A stretch of DNA of 64,000 nt, taken from contig JACPVR010000012.1 of assembly GCA_016197405.1 (NCBI GenBank), positions 216,132-280,131 of the forward strand, given 5' to 3'. Position 1 is the stretch's first letter; each line of letters begins with the position of its first letter. This document shows positions 1 through 8,740 of this stretch, one piece after another. The translations under genes were made by a program, and so were the position numbers. The notes under the pieces were generated by a model that saw only the letters and a list, made by a program, of their open reading frames with translations, did not search any database and was not told the origin of the DNA. The stretch is from Mycobacterium sp. (lineage in GTDB: Bacteria; Actinomycetota; Actinomycetes; Mycobacteriales; Mycobacteriaceae).

Positions 1-808
1 ACATCAGCGGCAGGACCCAGGTGAACGCATGTTCCACCAGCACTATTCGCAGGCCCGGAAAACGGTCGAATACCCCGTCGAATATCAGGCTCATCACCTG
101 ATTGGCCGCCAGCAGCGAGTAGGTGACCATGAAATCGTGGTTGTAGCTGGGGTAGCCGACCGGCGGCGCGGGCAGTTCCTCGAAATGTCCGCGGGACAGG
201 TGGCAGCTGACGGTGATGTCGTTCCTGGTCGCGGCGGCCCAGACCGGGTCGTATATCGGGTCACCCCAGGACGGGCGCCGTTCGGCTTTGATCAGGACCT
301 GCGCCATGAACGGGTGTCCGGCCCACTTCTCGATCTCAGCGGCGGCGAGCTGTGGCGCTTCGATGGAGACACATATCGACCCACGCCAGCGCTCGTGCCA
401 GTTGTTGTGGCTGTCGAGCCAGTGATTGGCCTGCCAGTCGTTCAACGCAGCGCTCAGCGCATGGTCGGCCTCTGCCAGCCGGGCGCCGTAGGCACCGGGC
501 TCCAGGATCCCGATATCCGAGCCTGCCTCCATGATGAGCTGTTTGAACGCCAAATCCGGATCGCTGCCTGCGAATTCGCCGTCGGACGGAAAGGTGTCGG
601 TCCGCATGGCATAGGAATGTGCGTAGTCCGGCGCGTCGTAATAGATCAGATCTCCGTGCTGCAGGCCGGCGAAGTAGGTGCTGCGCCACGGTTCGCGGAT
701 GTACTGCATGAGCTCGCCGCTGCGCGGGGTGGGATGCACGTCGGAGTCCACGCAGCGCACCGCGACTCGTTCGGCTGCCGGCTTACGTGCCGCGGGTTCG
801 ACCGTCAT
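1..808 (-). CDS. Amidohydrolase family protein (3' part cut by window edge)
   Basis: About 269 N-terminal residues are present; the C-terminus lies beyond base 1. The fold is the COG2159-type metal-dependent amidohydrolase/decarboxylase barrel. An N-terminal DSDVHP motif (Asp23-x-His25, a metal ligand pair) follows the start. A CHLSRGHF stretch supplies a second His, and the last visible residues, LRIVLVEHAFTWVLPLM, match the typical barrel strand before the catalytic His/Asp of the family. The ATG at 808 is preceded by GAAGGAGACC, a good ribosome binding site. Substrate is unknown; mycobacterial members are many. It is divergent from the DUF2237 gene at 904. Confidence 0.85.
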   Translation of the reverse strand, partial: MTVEPAARKPAAERVAVRCVDSDVHPTPRSGELMQYIREPWRSTYFAGLQHGDLIYYDAPDYAHSYAMRTDTFPSDGEFAGSDPDLAFKQLIMEAGSDIGILEPGAYGARLAEADHALSAALNDWQANHWLDSHNNWHERWRGSICVSIEAPQLAAAEIEKWAGHPFMAQVLIKAERRPSWGDPIYDPVWAAATRNDITVSCHLSRGHFEELPAPPVGYPSYNHDFMVTYSLLAANQVMSLIFDGVFDRFPGLRIVLVEHAFTWVLPLM

Positions 809-903
809 CGGGTCTCCTTCGGATGCGTCCGCTCGCTCCACTATGCACCCGCGGGCATCGCGTCGTCACGGATCTACCGTCACGGTGGGTGATACTGAGT
901 CTC

Positions 904-1290
904 ATGGCAGAACGCAATGTGCTCGGCGGTGCGCTGGAGCCCTGCGGCACCGAGCCAATGACCGGTTTCCACCGCGACGGCTGCTGCTCGACCGGCGAGG
1001 AGGACGTCGGGCGGCACACCATCTGTGGCGTGGTCACCGCCGAGTTCCTCAAACATCAACGTTCCATCGGCAACGACTTGTCCACGCCGATGCCGCAGTA
1101 CCGGTTTCCTGGTCTGTCGCCCGGCGATCGCTGGTGTGTCACGGCCGCCAACTGGTTCCGGGCGCACAACGACGGATTCGCCTGCCCCGTCGTGTTGGCG
1201 TCGACCCACGAACGCACCCTGGAGCTGATCCCACTGGAGACTCTGCGCCGCCACGCCGTGGACGTGCCCGACGACCTCGCCGGCCTGTAG
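904..1290 (+). CDS. DUF2237 family protein
   Basis: A 128-residue soluble protein. It carries the family signature near residue 22, GFHRDGCCSTGEEDVGRHTIC, which groups three cysteines and a His, and the later block GDRWCVTAANW. DUF2237 proteins are short and conserved in bacteria; no reaction is established. The Cys/His cluster suggests metal or redox chemistry, which is inference. ATG at 904 was chosen because the conserved region begins directly after it. The next gene, a CobW-type GTPase at 1325, lies 34 bases downstream on the same strand and may be co-transcribed. Confidence 0.75.
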   Translation: MAERNVLGGALEPCGTEPMTGFHRDGCCSTGEEDVGRHTICGVVTAEFLKHQRSIGNDLSTPMPQYRFPGLSPGDRWCVTAANWFRAHNDGFACPVVLASTHERTLELIPLETLRRHAVDVPDDLAGL

Positions 1291-1324
1291 CGTCGGCCGG
1301 TCACCGCGCTCCTAGACTCGTCGG

Positions 1325-2338
1325 GTGTCCGCGATACCCGTCATCGCATTGACCGGCTACCTCGGCGCCGGTAAGACCAGCCTGCTCAACCATGTGTTAC
1401 GGGCGCCCGGAGCGCGAATCGGCGTGATCATCAACGACTTCGGTGAGCTCAACGTCGATGCCGCGTTGGTGACGGGTCAGGTCGACGAGCCCGCATCCAT
1501 CGCCGGCGGGTGCATCTGTTGCCTGCCCGATGACGGTGGGCTCGACGCGGCACTGGCCAAGCTCGCCGACCCCCGCCTCGAGCTGGACGCCATCATCGTC
1601 GAGGCCAGCGGGCTGGCCGATCCCGTCGCGATCTCCCGGATCATCGGCTACAGCGGTGTGGGACGGGTGCGCGCCGGTGGCGTGGTGGACGTCGTCGACG
1701 CCGGTGCCCATTTCGAGACTGTCGACCGCGGCGGTGTGGCGCCGGCGCGATACGGGGCGGCCTCGCTCGTCGTGGTCAACAAGCTCGATCAGATCGCGGC
1801 CGAGGAGCACGACGCCCTCATCGATAGGGTGGAAAAGCGTGTGCGTGAACGCAATCCGCACGCTCACATCGTCGGTGCGATCGGCGGACAGGTCGATCCG
1901 GCACTCCTCTATGACGTGCGCGGCGCCGCCGACCCCGGCGAACAACTGTCATTCCGGGAACTGCTCATCGATCACACGCCGCACGCGGACGACCACGACC
2001 ACGTGCATGCCGCGTCCGTCACCGCGACCAGTGACGGCTGCGTCGACCCGGGACGCCTGCTCGATCTGCTGGAAGCACCGCCGACCGGGGTGTACCGGAT
2101 CAAAGGCACGGTGGCCGTCCGCGACCGGAGCCGCACTCGCAGGTTCGCCGTCAATGTGGTCGGGCCGTCGGTGCACATCGCGGCGGCGCCGGCGAAAGCA
2201 CGCACCAACGGACTGGTCGCGATCGGCACCCGGTTCGATATCGACGCCGTGCAGGAGCGCATGGACGACGCCCTGCGTCCCAGTGCGGACCCGCCGGCCG
2301 AGGACGCCATCCGCCGCCTGCGCCGATTCACGGCATGA
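1325..2338 (+). CDS. CobW/COG0523-type GTPase (putative metallochaperone)
   Basis: 337 residues from a GTG start. The G1 P-loop GYLGAGKTS is at 11-19, the diagnostic CXCC metal site GGCICC has Cys63, Cys65 and Cys66, and NKLD supplies base recognition near 157. A His/Asp-rich linker (HTPHADDHDHVHA, about 215-230) precedes a CobW C-terminal domain. G3E GTPases of this kind deliver zinc, cobalt or nickel to client proteins. The His-rich linker favours zinc, but no Zur-like box was seen upstream, so zinc control is not supported. It follows the Cys-rich DUF2237 gene, a possible client; that link is inference. Confidence 0.85.
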   Translation: MSAIPVIALTGYLGAGKTSLLNHVLRAPGARIGVIINDFGELNVDAALVTGQVDEPASIAGGCICCLPDDGGLDAALAKLADPRLELDAIIVEASGLADPVAISRIIGYSGVGRVRAGGVVDVVDAGAHFETVDRGGVAPARYGAASLVVVNKLDQIAAEEHDALIDRVEKRVRERNPHAHIVGAIGGQVDPALLYDVRGAADPGEQLSFRELLIDHTPHADDHDHVHAASVTATSDGCVDPGRLLDLLEAPPTGVYRIKGTVAVRDRSRTRRFAVNVVGPSVHIAAAPAKARTNGLVAIGTRFDIDAVQERMDDALRPSADPPAEDAIRRLRRFTA

Positions 2339-2339
2339 G

Positions 2340-3758
2340 CTACCAGTTACTCGGGGAATAGTCCTTCAGGAAGCAGCCGTGCACGTCCTCGCCGGACTCC
2401 CCCCGCACGATCGGGTCATAGACTCGGGCGGCACCGTCGACGAGATCGAGCGGCGCGTGGAAGCCCTCCTCGGCGAGCCTCAGCTTGGTGGGGTGCGGTC
2501 GCTCGTCGGTGATCCAGCCGGTGTCGACGGCGGTCATGAGAATGCCGTCCTGTTCCAGCATCTCGCCGGAGCTGGTCCGGGTGAGCATGTTCAGGGCGGC
2601 CTTGGCCATGTTGGTGTGCGGATGGCCCGGCCCCTTGTAGCGCCGGCTGAACTGCCCTTCCATCGCCGATACGTTCACCACGTACTTGCGGCGTGCCGAT
2701 GCGGCGGCCATCGCCGGACGCAGGCGGCTGACCAGAATGAACGGTGCGGTCTGATTGCACAGCTGCACCTCGAGCAGCTCCATTGCGTCGACCTCGTGCA
2801 CCCGTTGCGTCCAGCTGTTGACCGAACTGGTGTCGGGCAGCAGGCCGCCGGCGTCGATCGCGGTGCCCGCGGCGATCCGCTCGGGTGAGGCACTGCGGGC
2901 GGTCAGGGCCAGTTCGGTCAGCGCGTGCGGTGTCTGGTGCTCGGAAAGACTGCCGGCGAGCGCCGCCGGGTGCGCGTCACTGACGTGATCGAACGTGACC
3001 ACGTCCACCAACTCGGGCGGTGGGGTGCGCTCGGCCTCGACCAGTGCCGCGTACGAGCCGGGCGGTCTGCGCACCGTCTGGGCGGCGTTGTTGATCAGGA
3101 TGTCCAGCGGGCCGCGGGCCGCGATGGCGTCGGCGAGCGCGACGACCTGCGCCGGGTCGCGCAGGTCGATCCCGACGACGCTGAGCCGGTGCAGCCAGTC
3201 GGCGCTGTCGGGCATCGCCGCGAACCGGCGCACCGCATCGTTGGGGAAACGCGTGGTGATGGTGGTGTGGGCGCCGTCGCGCAGCAGCCGCAACGCGATG
3301 TACATGCCGATCTTGGCGCGCCCGCCCGTCAGCAGCGCCGTGCGGCCGGTGAGATCGGTGCGCGCGTCCCGTTTGGCCCGGTTGAGCGCCGCGCATTCCG
3401 GGCAGAGCTGGTGATAGAAGGCATCGACGACGGTATAGCGGCTCTTGCACATGTAGCAGGCGCGCGGGCGCAGCAGCGTGCCCGCGCTGGCCCCGATGGT
3501 GGCCGATACCAGCGGAATGCCCTGCGTCTCGTCGTCGATGCGGCCGGGCGCCCCGGTTGCGGTTGCCGCGGTGACGGCATTGTCGGCCGCCATGACGGCA
3601 TCGCGTTTGGCGTGCCTGCGGGCCTTCTTCACCGACTTGAAGACACCTGCCGTGGCACGTCGGACGGCCACCGCATCAGGGTGCTCGGGCGGCAGCGACC
3701 TGACCTCGGACAGCACCTGCAGGCACGTCTCGAGTTTCTCCGGATCGATCGCGGTCAC
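2340..3758 (-). CDS. SDR-family oxidoreductase with N-terminal zinc ribbon
   Basis: About 472 residues. An alpha-helical N-terminus is followed by a four-Cys zinc ribbon (CYMC at 101-104 and CPEC at 119-122). A Rossmann SDR domain begins at TGGRAKIG (about 144-151), with NNAAQT as the NNAG-like strand. The usual catalytic YxxxK is altered: the Lys in NMAKAA is present but Thr stands where Tyr is expected, with a Tyr about nine residues upstream (RRYKG). A Ser is present in NVSAMEGQ. GTG 3758 is preferred because the readable N-terminus (TAIDPEKLETCL) starts there; a GTG at 3797 would overlap the upstream gene by 11 bases. Product and cofactor are unknown. Confidence 0.75.
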   Translation of the reverse strand: MTAIDPEKLETCLQVLSEVRSLPPEHPDAVAVRRATAGVFKSVKKARRHAKRDAVMAADNAVTAATATGAPGRIDDETQGIPLVSATIGASAGTLLRPRACYMCKSRYTVVDAFYHQLCPECAALNRAKRDARTDLTGRTALLTGGRAKIGMYIALRLLRDGAHTTITTRFPNDAVRRFAAMPDSADWLHRLSVVGIDLRDPAQVVALADAIAARGPLDILINNAAQTVRRPPGSYAALVEAERTPPPELVDVVTFDHVSDAHPAALAGSLSEHQTPHALTELALTARSASPERIAAGTAIDAGGLLPDTSSVNSWTQRVHEVDAMELLEVQLCNQTAPFILVSRLRPAMAAASARRKYVVNVSAMEGQFSRRYKGPGHPHTNMAKAALNMLTRTSSGEMLEQDGILMTAVDTGWITDERPHPTKLRLAEEGFHAPLDLVDGAARVYDPIVRGESGEDVHGCFLKDYSPSNW

Positions 3759-3786
3759 CTGCGAAGAATACGGGTCCGGGCGGCCG

Positions 3787-4971
3787 TCACCGCCCACGCA
3801 GCGTCAGCACCGTGATCTCGCTGGGTGCGAAGACCCGGAACGGCGGGCCCCAGAAGCCGGTGCCGCGACTGGTGTAGAGCTGGGTGCGCGGGCCGTGTCT
3901 GCTCAGACCGTGCACCACCGGTTGATCGAGTCGGACCAGCAGGTTGAAAGGCCAGATCTGCCCGCCGTGGGTGTGCCCGGAGATCTGCAGGTCCACCCCG
4001 GCGCTGACGGCCTGCGGAATCTGTTTGGGCTGGTGGGCCAGCAGCAGTACCGGCAGCGTGCGATCGGCGCCGGAGAGGGCCGCCGCCAGGTCCGCGCCGT
4101 GTCCGGCGACACCGGAGTCCTTGGCCGTCTCGTCGTCGACGCCGGCGATCACCAGCTGGTCGCCGCCTCGTTCGACGACGATGTGCCGGTTGTGCAGGGC
4201 CTGCCATCCGATGCCCTGCATGTAGTCCAGCCAGCCCTGGGCCTCGCCGAAGTACTCGTGGTTGCCCGTCACGTAGACGCGGGCCAGCTTCGCTTCGACA
4301 TCGGCGAGCGGCTTGGCCTGCTCCTCGCGCATCTCGACGGTGCCGTCGGCGATGTCGCCGACATGACAGACGACATCGGCGCCGACGGCGTTCACGCGGT
4401 CGACGACGGCGGCCGACCACCGCCGGCGGTCTATCGGGCCGTAATGGGTGTCGGTGATCATCGCCACCTGCAGCCCGTCGAGCCCGCCGCCCAGTCCGGG
4501 CACGGTGATATCGACCGTCTTGAGCCGTGGCACGCGCATCGCTTCGGCGAAACCCCACACCAGCAGCGCGACGGTCACGACGACGACAGCAGCGGCCACC
4601 ACCCGCGACCTGACCGGATCCTCGACACCGGCGACGAACAGCGCCAGTCGCAGCAGCAGGGACAGCACCGACCACACGAAAAGGACCCACACCGCACCGA
4701 GCAGTGCGTCACCGGCCACTGCGGCCCGATCGCGATGCCCGGGACCGTGACCGGATCGCATCAGCAGCGGAAATGCCAGCAGAGCCGCCCCCAGCACAGC
4801 CGATCCCAGGATCGTCACGGCCGCCGGCCAGTGGGTGCCCGCCGCCAGCAGCGTCCACCACGGGACACCGAACAACAGCAACAGGACCGCCGTCACCAGC
4901 GTGATGCGACGCCACCTGCGCAACGATCGGCGGCTCGTGGCAGGGTCGGCCACCGCCTGGGAATCTGACAT
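3787..4971 (-). CDS. Membrane-anchored metallophosphoesterase (YkuE-like)
   Basis: 394 residues from ATG 4971; an in-frame ATG at 4998 would add nine. The N-terminal 150 residues hold about four hydrophobic helices. A calcineurin-like phosphoesterase domain follows with the full motif set: DTHYG (Asp174, His176), GDIADG, GNHEYF, LAHQP and GHTHGG. All metal ligands are present, so it should be an active two-metal hydrolase. YkuE-type relatives cleave UDP-diacylglucosamine or other envelope phosphodiesters; the substrate here is not known. It is probably first in a two-gene minus-strand unit with the zinc-ribbon SDR, whose start lies close to its stop. Confidence 0.85.
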   Translation of the reverse strand: MSDSQAVADPATSRRSLRRWRRITLVTAVLLLLFGVPWWTLLAAGTHWPAAVTILGSAVLGAALLAFPLLMRSGHGPGHRDRAAVAGDALLGAVWVLFVWSVLSLLLRLALFVAGVEDPVRSRVVAAAVVVVTVALLVWGFAEAMRVPRLKTVDITVPGLGGGLDGLQVAMITDTHYGPIDRRRWSAAVVDRVNAVGADVVCHVGDIADGTVEMREEQAKPLADVEAKLARVYVTGNHEYFGEAQGWLDYMQGIGWQALHNRHIVVERGGDQLVIAGVDDETAKDSGVAGHGADLAAALSGADRTLPVLLLAHQPKQIPQAVSAGVDLQISGHTHGGQIWPFNLLVRLDQPVVHGLSRHGPRTQLYTSRGTGFWGPPFRVFAPSEITVLTLRGR

Positions 4972-5063
4972 CACGCAGCTGCCTCGATCTCTCTTCATCG
5001 CTGGGACTACCCGCCGAGGCTAGCCGCGTTCGCGTGGGTTGCGCCGTGAGAGAAGATCGGCAG

Positions 5064-6632
5064 GTGACCGCAGCAGCACTGACCGTGCCGGCGCTTCTGG
5101 CACGCAGCGCACGACAGTTCGGCACGCACACCTATGTGGTGACGCCGACCGAACGGCTCACCTACGCCGATGCCGGACAACGTTCGGCGGTTCTCGCACG
5201 GTTCCTGCTGCAGGCCGGTGTCGGTAAAGCCGCGCGCGTCGGGCTGTTCTTTCCCAACGGTGTCGAGTGGGTGCTCTGGTGGCTCGCGCTGTCGCGTATC
5301 GGCGCGGTGGCCGTACCGCTGAGCACGCTGTATGCGCCTGCCGAGATCGCCAAGGTGGCACGGCTCGCCGATATCGGGTTGCTCATCGCGCCCGGTCAGG
5401 TTCTGGGTGTAGACGTCGCCGAACGTTTGGAGGCTGCGCTGCCGGAGTTGGTGGGCCAACAAGCCGACCGCCTGGCCATCGGCGCGGCGCCCTATCTGCG
5501 ACGCATTGTGCTCACCCGTGCGACAGACCGGTCCTGGGCGACACCGTGGGCGCAGGACAGCGCACCGGCGGTTCCGCCCGAGGTGCTGGCCGCCGCGGAA
5601 GCCGAGGTCCACCCCGCGGACCTGGCGATCATGGTGCACACCTCGGGGTCCACCGCCGATCCCAAGGGAGTCCTGCACACCCACGGCACGCTGGCCCGGC
5701 AGACGTCGACCTGGCCGGCCGCTGTCCGGGCGATAACGGGATCCGATGCACCGCAACGGATCCTGTGCGCCATGCCGTTCTTCTGGATCGGCGGGCTACT
5801 GGCCACGACCGGCGCACTGCACGAACCCGTCACCTTGCTGGTCATGGCTGGGCTCGACCCTGCGACGGCACTCGACCTGATCGAAGACGAACGGGCCACC
5901 GGAGTGATCGGATGGCCGGCCTTCACCCAGCGGCTGCGGGAGGATCCGAGTTTCGGCGCCCGCGATCTGTCGAGCGCTCCAGCGCTGCGCGACGGCCCGC
6001 TCGATATCGCGATGACGAACGTGCCGGACGGATTTCCGGTGCACCGCACCATGACCGAGACCGCAGGCGGCTTCGCCCATACCGAGCTGCGTATCGTCGA
6101 CGAATCCGGCGACCCGGTCCCCGACGGCAGCACCGGCGAGCTGTTGATCCGGGGCATCGGGTCGATGGCCGGCTACAACAAACGTGAGCGCTGGGAGACT
6201 TTCGACCAGGACGGTTGGTATCACACCGCGGACCGCGTCTACCGCCGGGAGAACGATCCCCGGTTGTTCTATGTGGGTCGCACCAGCGAACTCATCAAGT
6301 CCGCAGGCGCCAACGTGTCACCACTGGAAGTCGAGGCGGTCGTCGAGTCCTTCCCCGATGTGGCGCAGTGCGTCGTCGTCGGCATCGACGACGCGCGGCG
6401 CGGCGAACAGGTCTGCGCTGTCGTGGTGCCCGCCTCGGGTGCCATCGACATCGCGTCGCTGGCCGCCCGCTCGCGCCAACAGCTTTCGGGCTACAAGGTC
6501 CCGACGCGGTGGATCGTCGCGGCCAGCACGCAGATACCGATCCTGCCCAGTGGCAAGCTCAATCGGAAAGCGCTGCGCGCCATGGTGTCCGACGGGACAT
6601 TCGAATCCGTGCGACCCGAAGCGGACAGGTGA
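5064..6632 (+). CDS. AMP-dependent acyl-CoA ligase/synthetase family enzyme
   Basis: About 522 residues of the ANL superfamily. The ATP loop TSGSTADPKG is at about 193-202, the adenylation motif reads TMTETAG, the hinge region is GWYHTADRVYRR with YVGRTSELIKSAG, and the catalytic Lys sits in PSGKLNRKAL near the C-terminus. It would activate a carboxylic acid to acyl-AMP and then the CoA thioester. GTG 5064 starts the readable conserved N-terminus (TAAALTVPALLARSARQFG); an upstream GTG at 5034 would add ten unconvincing residues. It is divergent from the metallophosphoesterase. Acyl chain length cannot be told from sequence alone. Confidence 0.85.
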   Translation: MTAAALTVPALLARSARQFGTHTYVVTPTERLTYADAGQRSAVLARFLLQAGVGKAARVGLFFPNGVEWVLWWLALSRIGAVAVPLSTLYAPAEIAKVARLADIGLLIAPGQVLGVDVAERLEAALPELVGQQADRLAIGAAPYLRRIVLTRATDRSWATPWAQDSAPAVPPEVLAAAEAEVHPADLAIMVHTSGSTADPKGVLHTHGTLARQTSTWPAAVRAITGSDAPQRILCAMPFFWIGGLLATTGALHEPVTLLVMAGLDPATALDLIEDERATGVIGWPAFTQRLREDPSFGARDLSSAPALRDGPLDIAMTNVPDGFPVHRTMTETAGGFAHTELRIVDESGDPVPDGSTGELLIRGIGSMAGYNKRERWETFDQDGWYHTADRVYRRENDPRLFYVGRTSELIKSAGANVSPLEVEAVVESFPDVAQCVVVGIDDARRGEQVCAVVVPASGAIDIASLAARSRQQLSGYKVPTRWIVAASTQIPILPSGKLNRKALRAMVSDGTFESVRPEADR

Positions 6633-6640
6633 CCGGGAGC

Positions 6641-7024
6641 TCAGTTCTTGGCGTTCAACGCCACCGCCGCGCGGATCAGAGCCGTGAACGCCTCTTCGTC
6701 CACGGTGTCCGTGCGCCGGAAGTCGATGGCACGCCGGGTGTTACCGCCCAGGCTGGAGTTGAACAGTCCTGACGGGTCGGGCAGCGAGGCGCCCTTGGCG
6801 AAGGTCACCTTCACGTAGTCCTTGTATGTCTCACCGGTGCAGAGCATTCCGTCGTGATACCACGTCGGCACACCCCGCCACTTCCATTGCTCGTCGACAT
6901 CGGGCACGGCCGCTTTGATGAGCTTGCGGATCAGCGCAAGTGTGTCCCCGCGCCAGTCCCCGAGTTCGGCGATGCGGGCGTCGATCAGTTGCGCGGGAGA
7001 TTTCTGCTCGTTTTCCTCGGCCAT
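6641..7024 (-). CDS. DUF1801 domain protein
   Basis: 127 residues. The DUF1801 pattern is seen in DEQWKWRGVPTWYHDGMLCTGE and YVKVTFAKGASLPDPSGLFN. These small proteins are widespread and have no proven activity. It is the last gene of an AraC-VOC-DUF1801 run: the stop codon of the VOC gene ends at 7027 and this ATG begins at 7024, so the two are directly abutted and probably translationally coupled. ATG 7024 is the only sensible start. Confidence 0.8.
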   Translation of the reverse strand: MAEENEQKSPAQLIDARIAELGDWRGDTLALIRKLIKAAVPDVDEQWKWRGVPTWYHDGMLCTGETYKDYVKVTFAKGASLPDPSGLFNSSLGGNTRRAIDFRRTDTVDEEAFTALIRAAVALNAKN

Positions 7025-7435
7025 TCAGTGCACCTCCTGGATTTTGATCATGTTGCCTGCGGGGTCGCGAACCGAACAGTCCCGTATGCCGTAGGGCTGC
7101 TCGGTGGGTTCCTCGACGATCTCGGCCCCACCGGCCTGCAGTCTGGCGAAGACATCGTCGAGGTCCTTGGTGGCCAGCAGCAGCATGGCGTAGGTGCCCT
7201 TGGCCATCATCTCGGTGATGGTGCGCCGCTCGTCATCGGTTATGCCGGGGTCGACTGCCGGCGGCGCCAGAACTATGGCTGTGCTGCCGGCATCGGCAGG
7301 CCCGACGGTGATCCAGCGCATCTTGCCCGTACCCACGTCGAGTCGGACTTCGAAGCCCAGGATGTCGCGGTAGAAGGCCAGCGATGCCTCTGGGTCGTCA
7401 TGCGGAAGGAAGGTGCTGTGAATGGTGACGTCCAT
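7025..7435 (-). CDS. VOC/glyoxalase-like protein
   Basis: 136 residues from ATG 7435. A single vicinal-oxygen-chelate module pair is visible: TIHSTFLPHDDPEASLAFYR at the start and the closing DCSVRDPAGNMIKIQEVH strand that carries the usual metal Glu (IQE). Such proteins act as glyoxalases, dioxygenases or resistance proteins; no substrate can be named. An in-frame reading exists farther upstream but runs into the AraC gene, so ATG 7435 is chosen. It sits five bases after the AraC stop and directly before the DUF1801 gene. Confidence 0.8.
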   Translation of the reverse strand: MDVTIHSTFLPHDDPEASLAFYRDILGFEVRLDVGTGKMRWITVGPADAGSTAIVLAPPAVDPGITDDERRTITEMMAKGTYAMLLLATKDLDDVFARLQAGGAEIVEEPTEQPYGIRDCSVRDPAGNMIKIQEVH

Positions 7436-7440
7436 GACTT

Positions 7441-7890
7441 TCACGATATGTAGGGCACCGCGACCACGGCTTCTCGATTCCTGACCGGTCTGGTGACCTG
7501 TTTGGCGACACACGACGGCATACCGGCGGTGGCGTTCGCCGCCCGATCCCGGTAGAGGCTGGGCGGCATCCCGACCAACTCGGTGAACCGGGTACTGAAG
7601 GTGCCCAGCGATGAGCAGCCAACGGCGAAGCACACCTCGGTCACGCCGAGGTCACCGCGGCGCAACAGTGTCATCGCTCGTTCGATACGCCGGGTCATCA
7701 GGTAGGAGTACGGCGATTCGCCGAAGGCCAGTTTGAACTGACGGGATAGATGACCTGCCGACATGTGCACGCCGCGGGCCAGCGCGTCGACGTCGAGCGG
7801 CTGTGCGTAGTCACGGTCCATGCGGTCGCGCACCTGGCGCATCAGCTTGAGGTCGGCGAGCCGTTGCGCCTCATTCGCAGAGCCGGTCAC
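7441..7890 (-). CDS. AraC-family transcriptional regulator (DNA-binding domain only)
   Basis: 149 residues from GTG 7890. The two AraC helix-turn-helix units are clear: LDVDALARGVHMSAGHLSRQ then LGVTEVCFAVGCSSLGTFST, with the conserved GMPPSLYRDR at the end. There is no N-terminal sensing domain, so this is a short stand-alone AraC protein. It is first in an operon with the VOC and DUF1801 genes, a combination seen repeatedly in actinobacteria, and probably controls its own unit. It is divergent from the cutinase at 8016, and the 125-base gap could hold operators for both. Confidence 0.85.
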   Translation of the reverse strand: MTGSANEAQRLADLKLMRQVRDRMDRDYAQPLDVDALARGVHMSAGHLSRQFKLAFGESPYSYLMTRRIERAMTLLRRGDLGVTEVCFAVGCSSLGTFSTRFTELVGMPPSLYRDRAANATAGMPSCVAKQVTRPVRNREAVVAVPYIS

Positions 7891-8015
7891 CTGCCGATCG
7901 TACGTGGGTCGACCTTTGCCGAGCGCGGTAAAATTGTTACTAGAGTGAATATAGTGACCAATGGGTATAGGGGATTGCGCCCCGCTCCACCCGCGCATGA
8001 CGTCGAGGAGAAACC
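7891..8015. promoter_or_regulatory. Divergent AraC/cutinase promoter region
   Basis: This gap is AT-richer than its surroundings around 7930-7965. Near-direct repeats TAGAGTGA and TATAGTGA lie within 7940-7953, and a TATAGG near 7966-7971 could be the -10 of the cutinase promoter. GAGGAGAAACC just before GTG 8016 is a strong ribosome binding site. The repeats are plausible AraC half-sites, but no match to a known operator is claimed. Confidence 0.4.
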
Positions 8016-8732
8016 GTGTCTGCCGATCGCACCGCTCGGCGAAAGCGCCGGGTGGCCCCGGCTGTACTCCGCGTTACCCGCCTGCCCGCAGTACTGATGG
8101 GTCTGGCCCTGGCGGCGACATCGGCGTTCACGACAGCCCTGCCGGTGGCGGCCGCCGCGCCCCGCTGCCCCGATATCGAGGTGATCTTCGCGCGCGGTAC
8201 CGACGAGCCCGCCGGTATCGGCGCTGTCGGCCAGGCACTCGTCGACACCCTCAAACCGCTCGTGAAGGGCAAGTCGGTGGGCACCTACGCGGTGAAGTAC
8301 CCGGCTTCCTGGGACTTTTTGCAGGTCGGCGCCGGGGCATCCGATGCCAGTAAACGAGTCCTCGAGACCGTCGCCAAATGCGACGACACCAAGATCGTGC
8401 TGGGCGGCTATTCACAGGGCGCGGCCGTCATCGACGTCGTCGCGACCTCACCGATCGCAGGGCTCGGCTACACCACGCCGTTGCCCGCCACGGTTGCCCC
8501 ACGCATTGCCGCCATCGTCGTTTTCGGCAACCCGTCGGCACGGCTCGGGCAGCCACTGACCCTGATGAGCAAGACCTTCGGCGCGCGTACCGCCGACCTG
8601 TGTAATACCAACGACCCGATCTGCTCGCTGGGCAAGGACTTCGATTCCCACGTCAGCTATCAGAAATCCGGTCTGGTGAAGCTGGCGGCCAACTGGGTGA
8701 AGATCCATGTCCAGCCCCAGGTCAAGGCGTAG
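8016..8732 (+). CDS. Secreted cutinase-family serine esterase
   Basis: 238 residues. A basic N-terminus and hydrophobic core end in VAAAAPR, giving a Sec signal peptide with cleavage near residue 48. The mature enzyme starts with the first disulfide Cys (CPDIEVIFARGTDEP). The nucleophile is Ser133 in GGYSQG, the Asp lies in CNTNDPIC and the His in DSHVSYQ, so the triad and two disulfide pairs are complete. Length fits mycobacterial CULPs. These enzymes hydrolyse esters and lipids outside the cell; exact substrate is unknown. GTG 8016 has an excellent GAGGAGA site. Confidence 0.9.
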   Translation: MSADRTARRKRRVAPAVLRVTRLPAVLMGLALAATSAFTTALPVAAAAPRCPDIEVIFARGTDEPAGIGAVGQALVDTLKPLVKGKSVGTYAVKYPASWDFLQVGAGASDASKRVLETVAKCDDTKIVLGGYSQGAAVIDVVATSPIAGLGYTTPLPATVAPRIAAIVVFGNPSARLGQPLTLMSKTFGARTADLCNTNDPICSLGKDFDSHVSYQKSGLVKLAANWVKIHVQPQVKA

Positions 8733-8740
8733 GTCTCACC

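Noticed and set aside
1530..4968. Long open frames opposite or overlapping the CobW, SDR and phosphoesterase genes.
   Set aside because: They lack family motifs and ribosome binding sites. High G+C third positions create long open frames in other phases.
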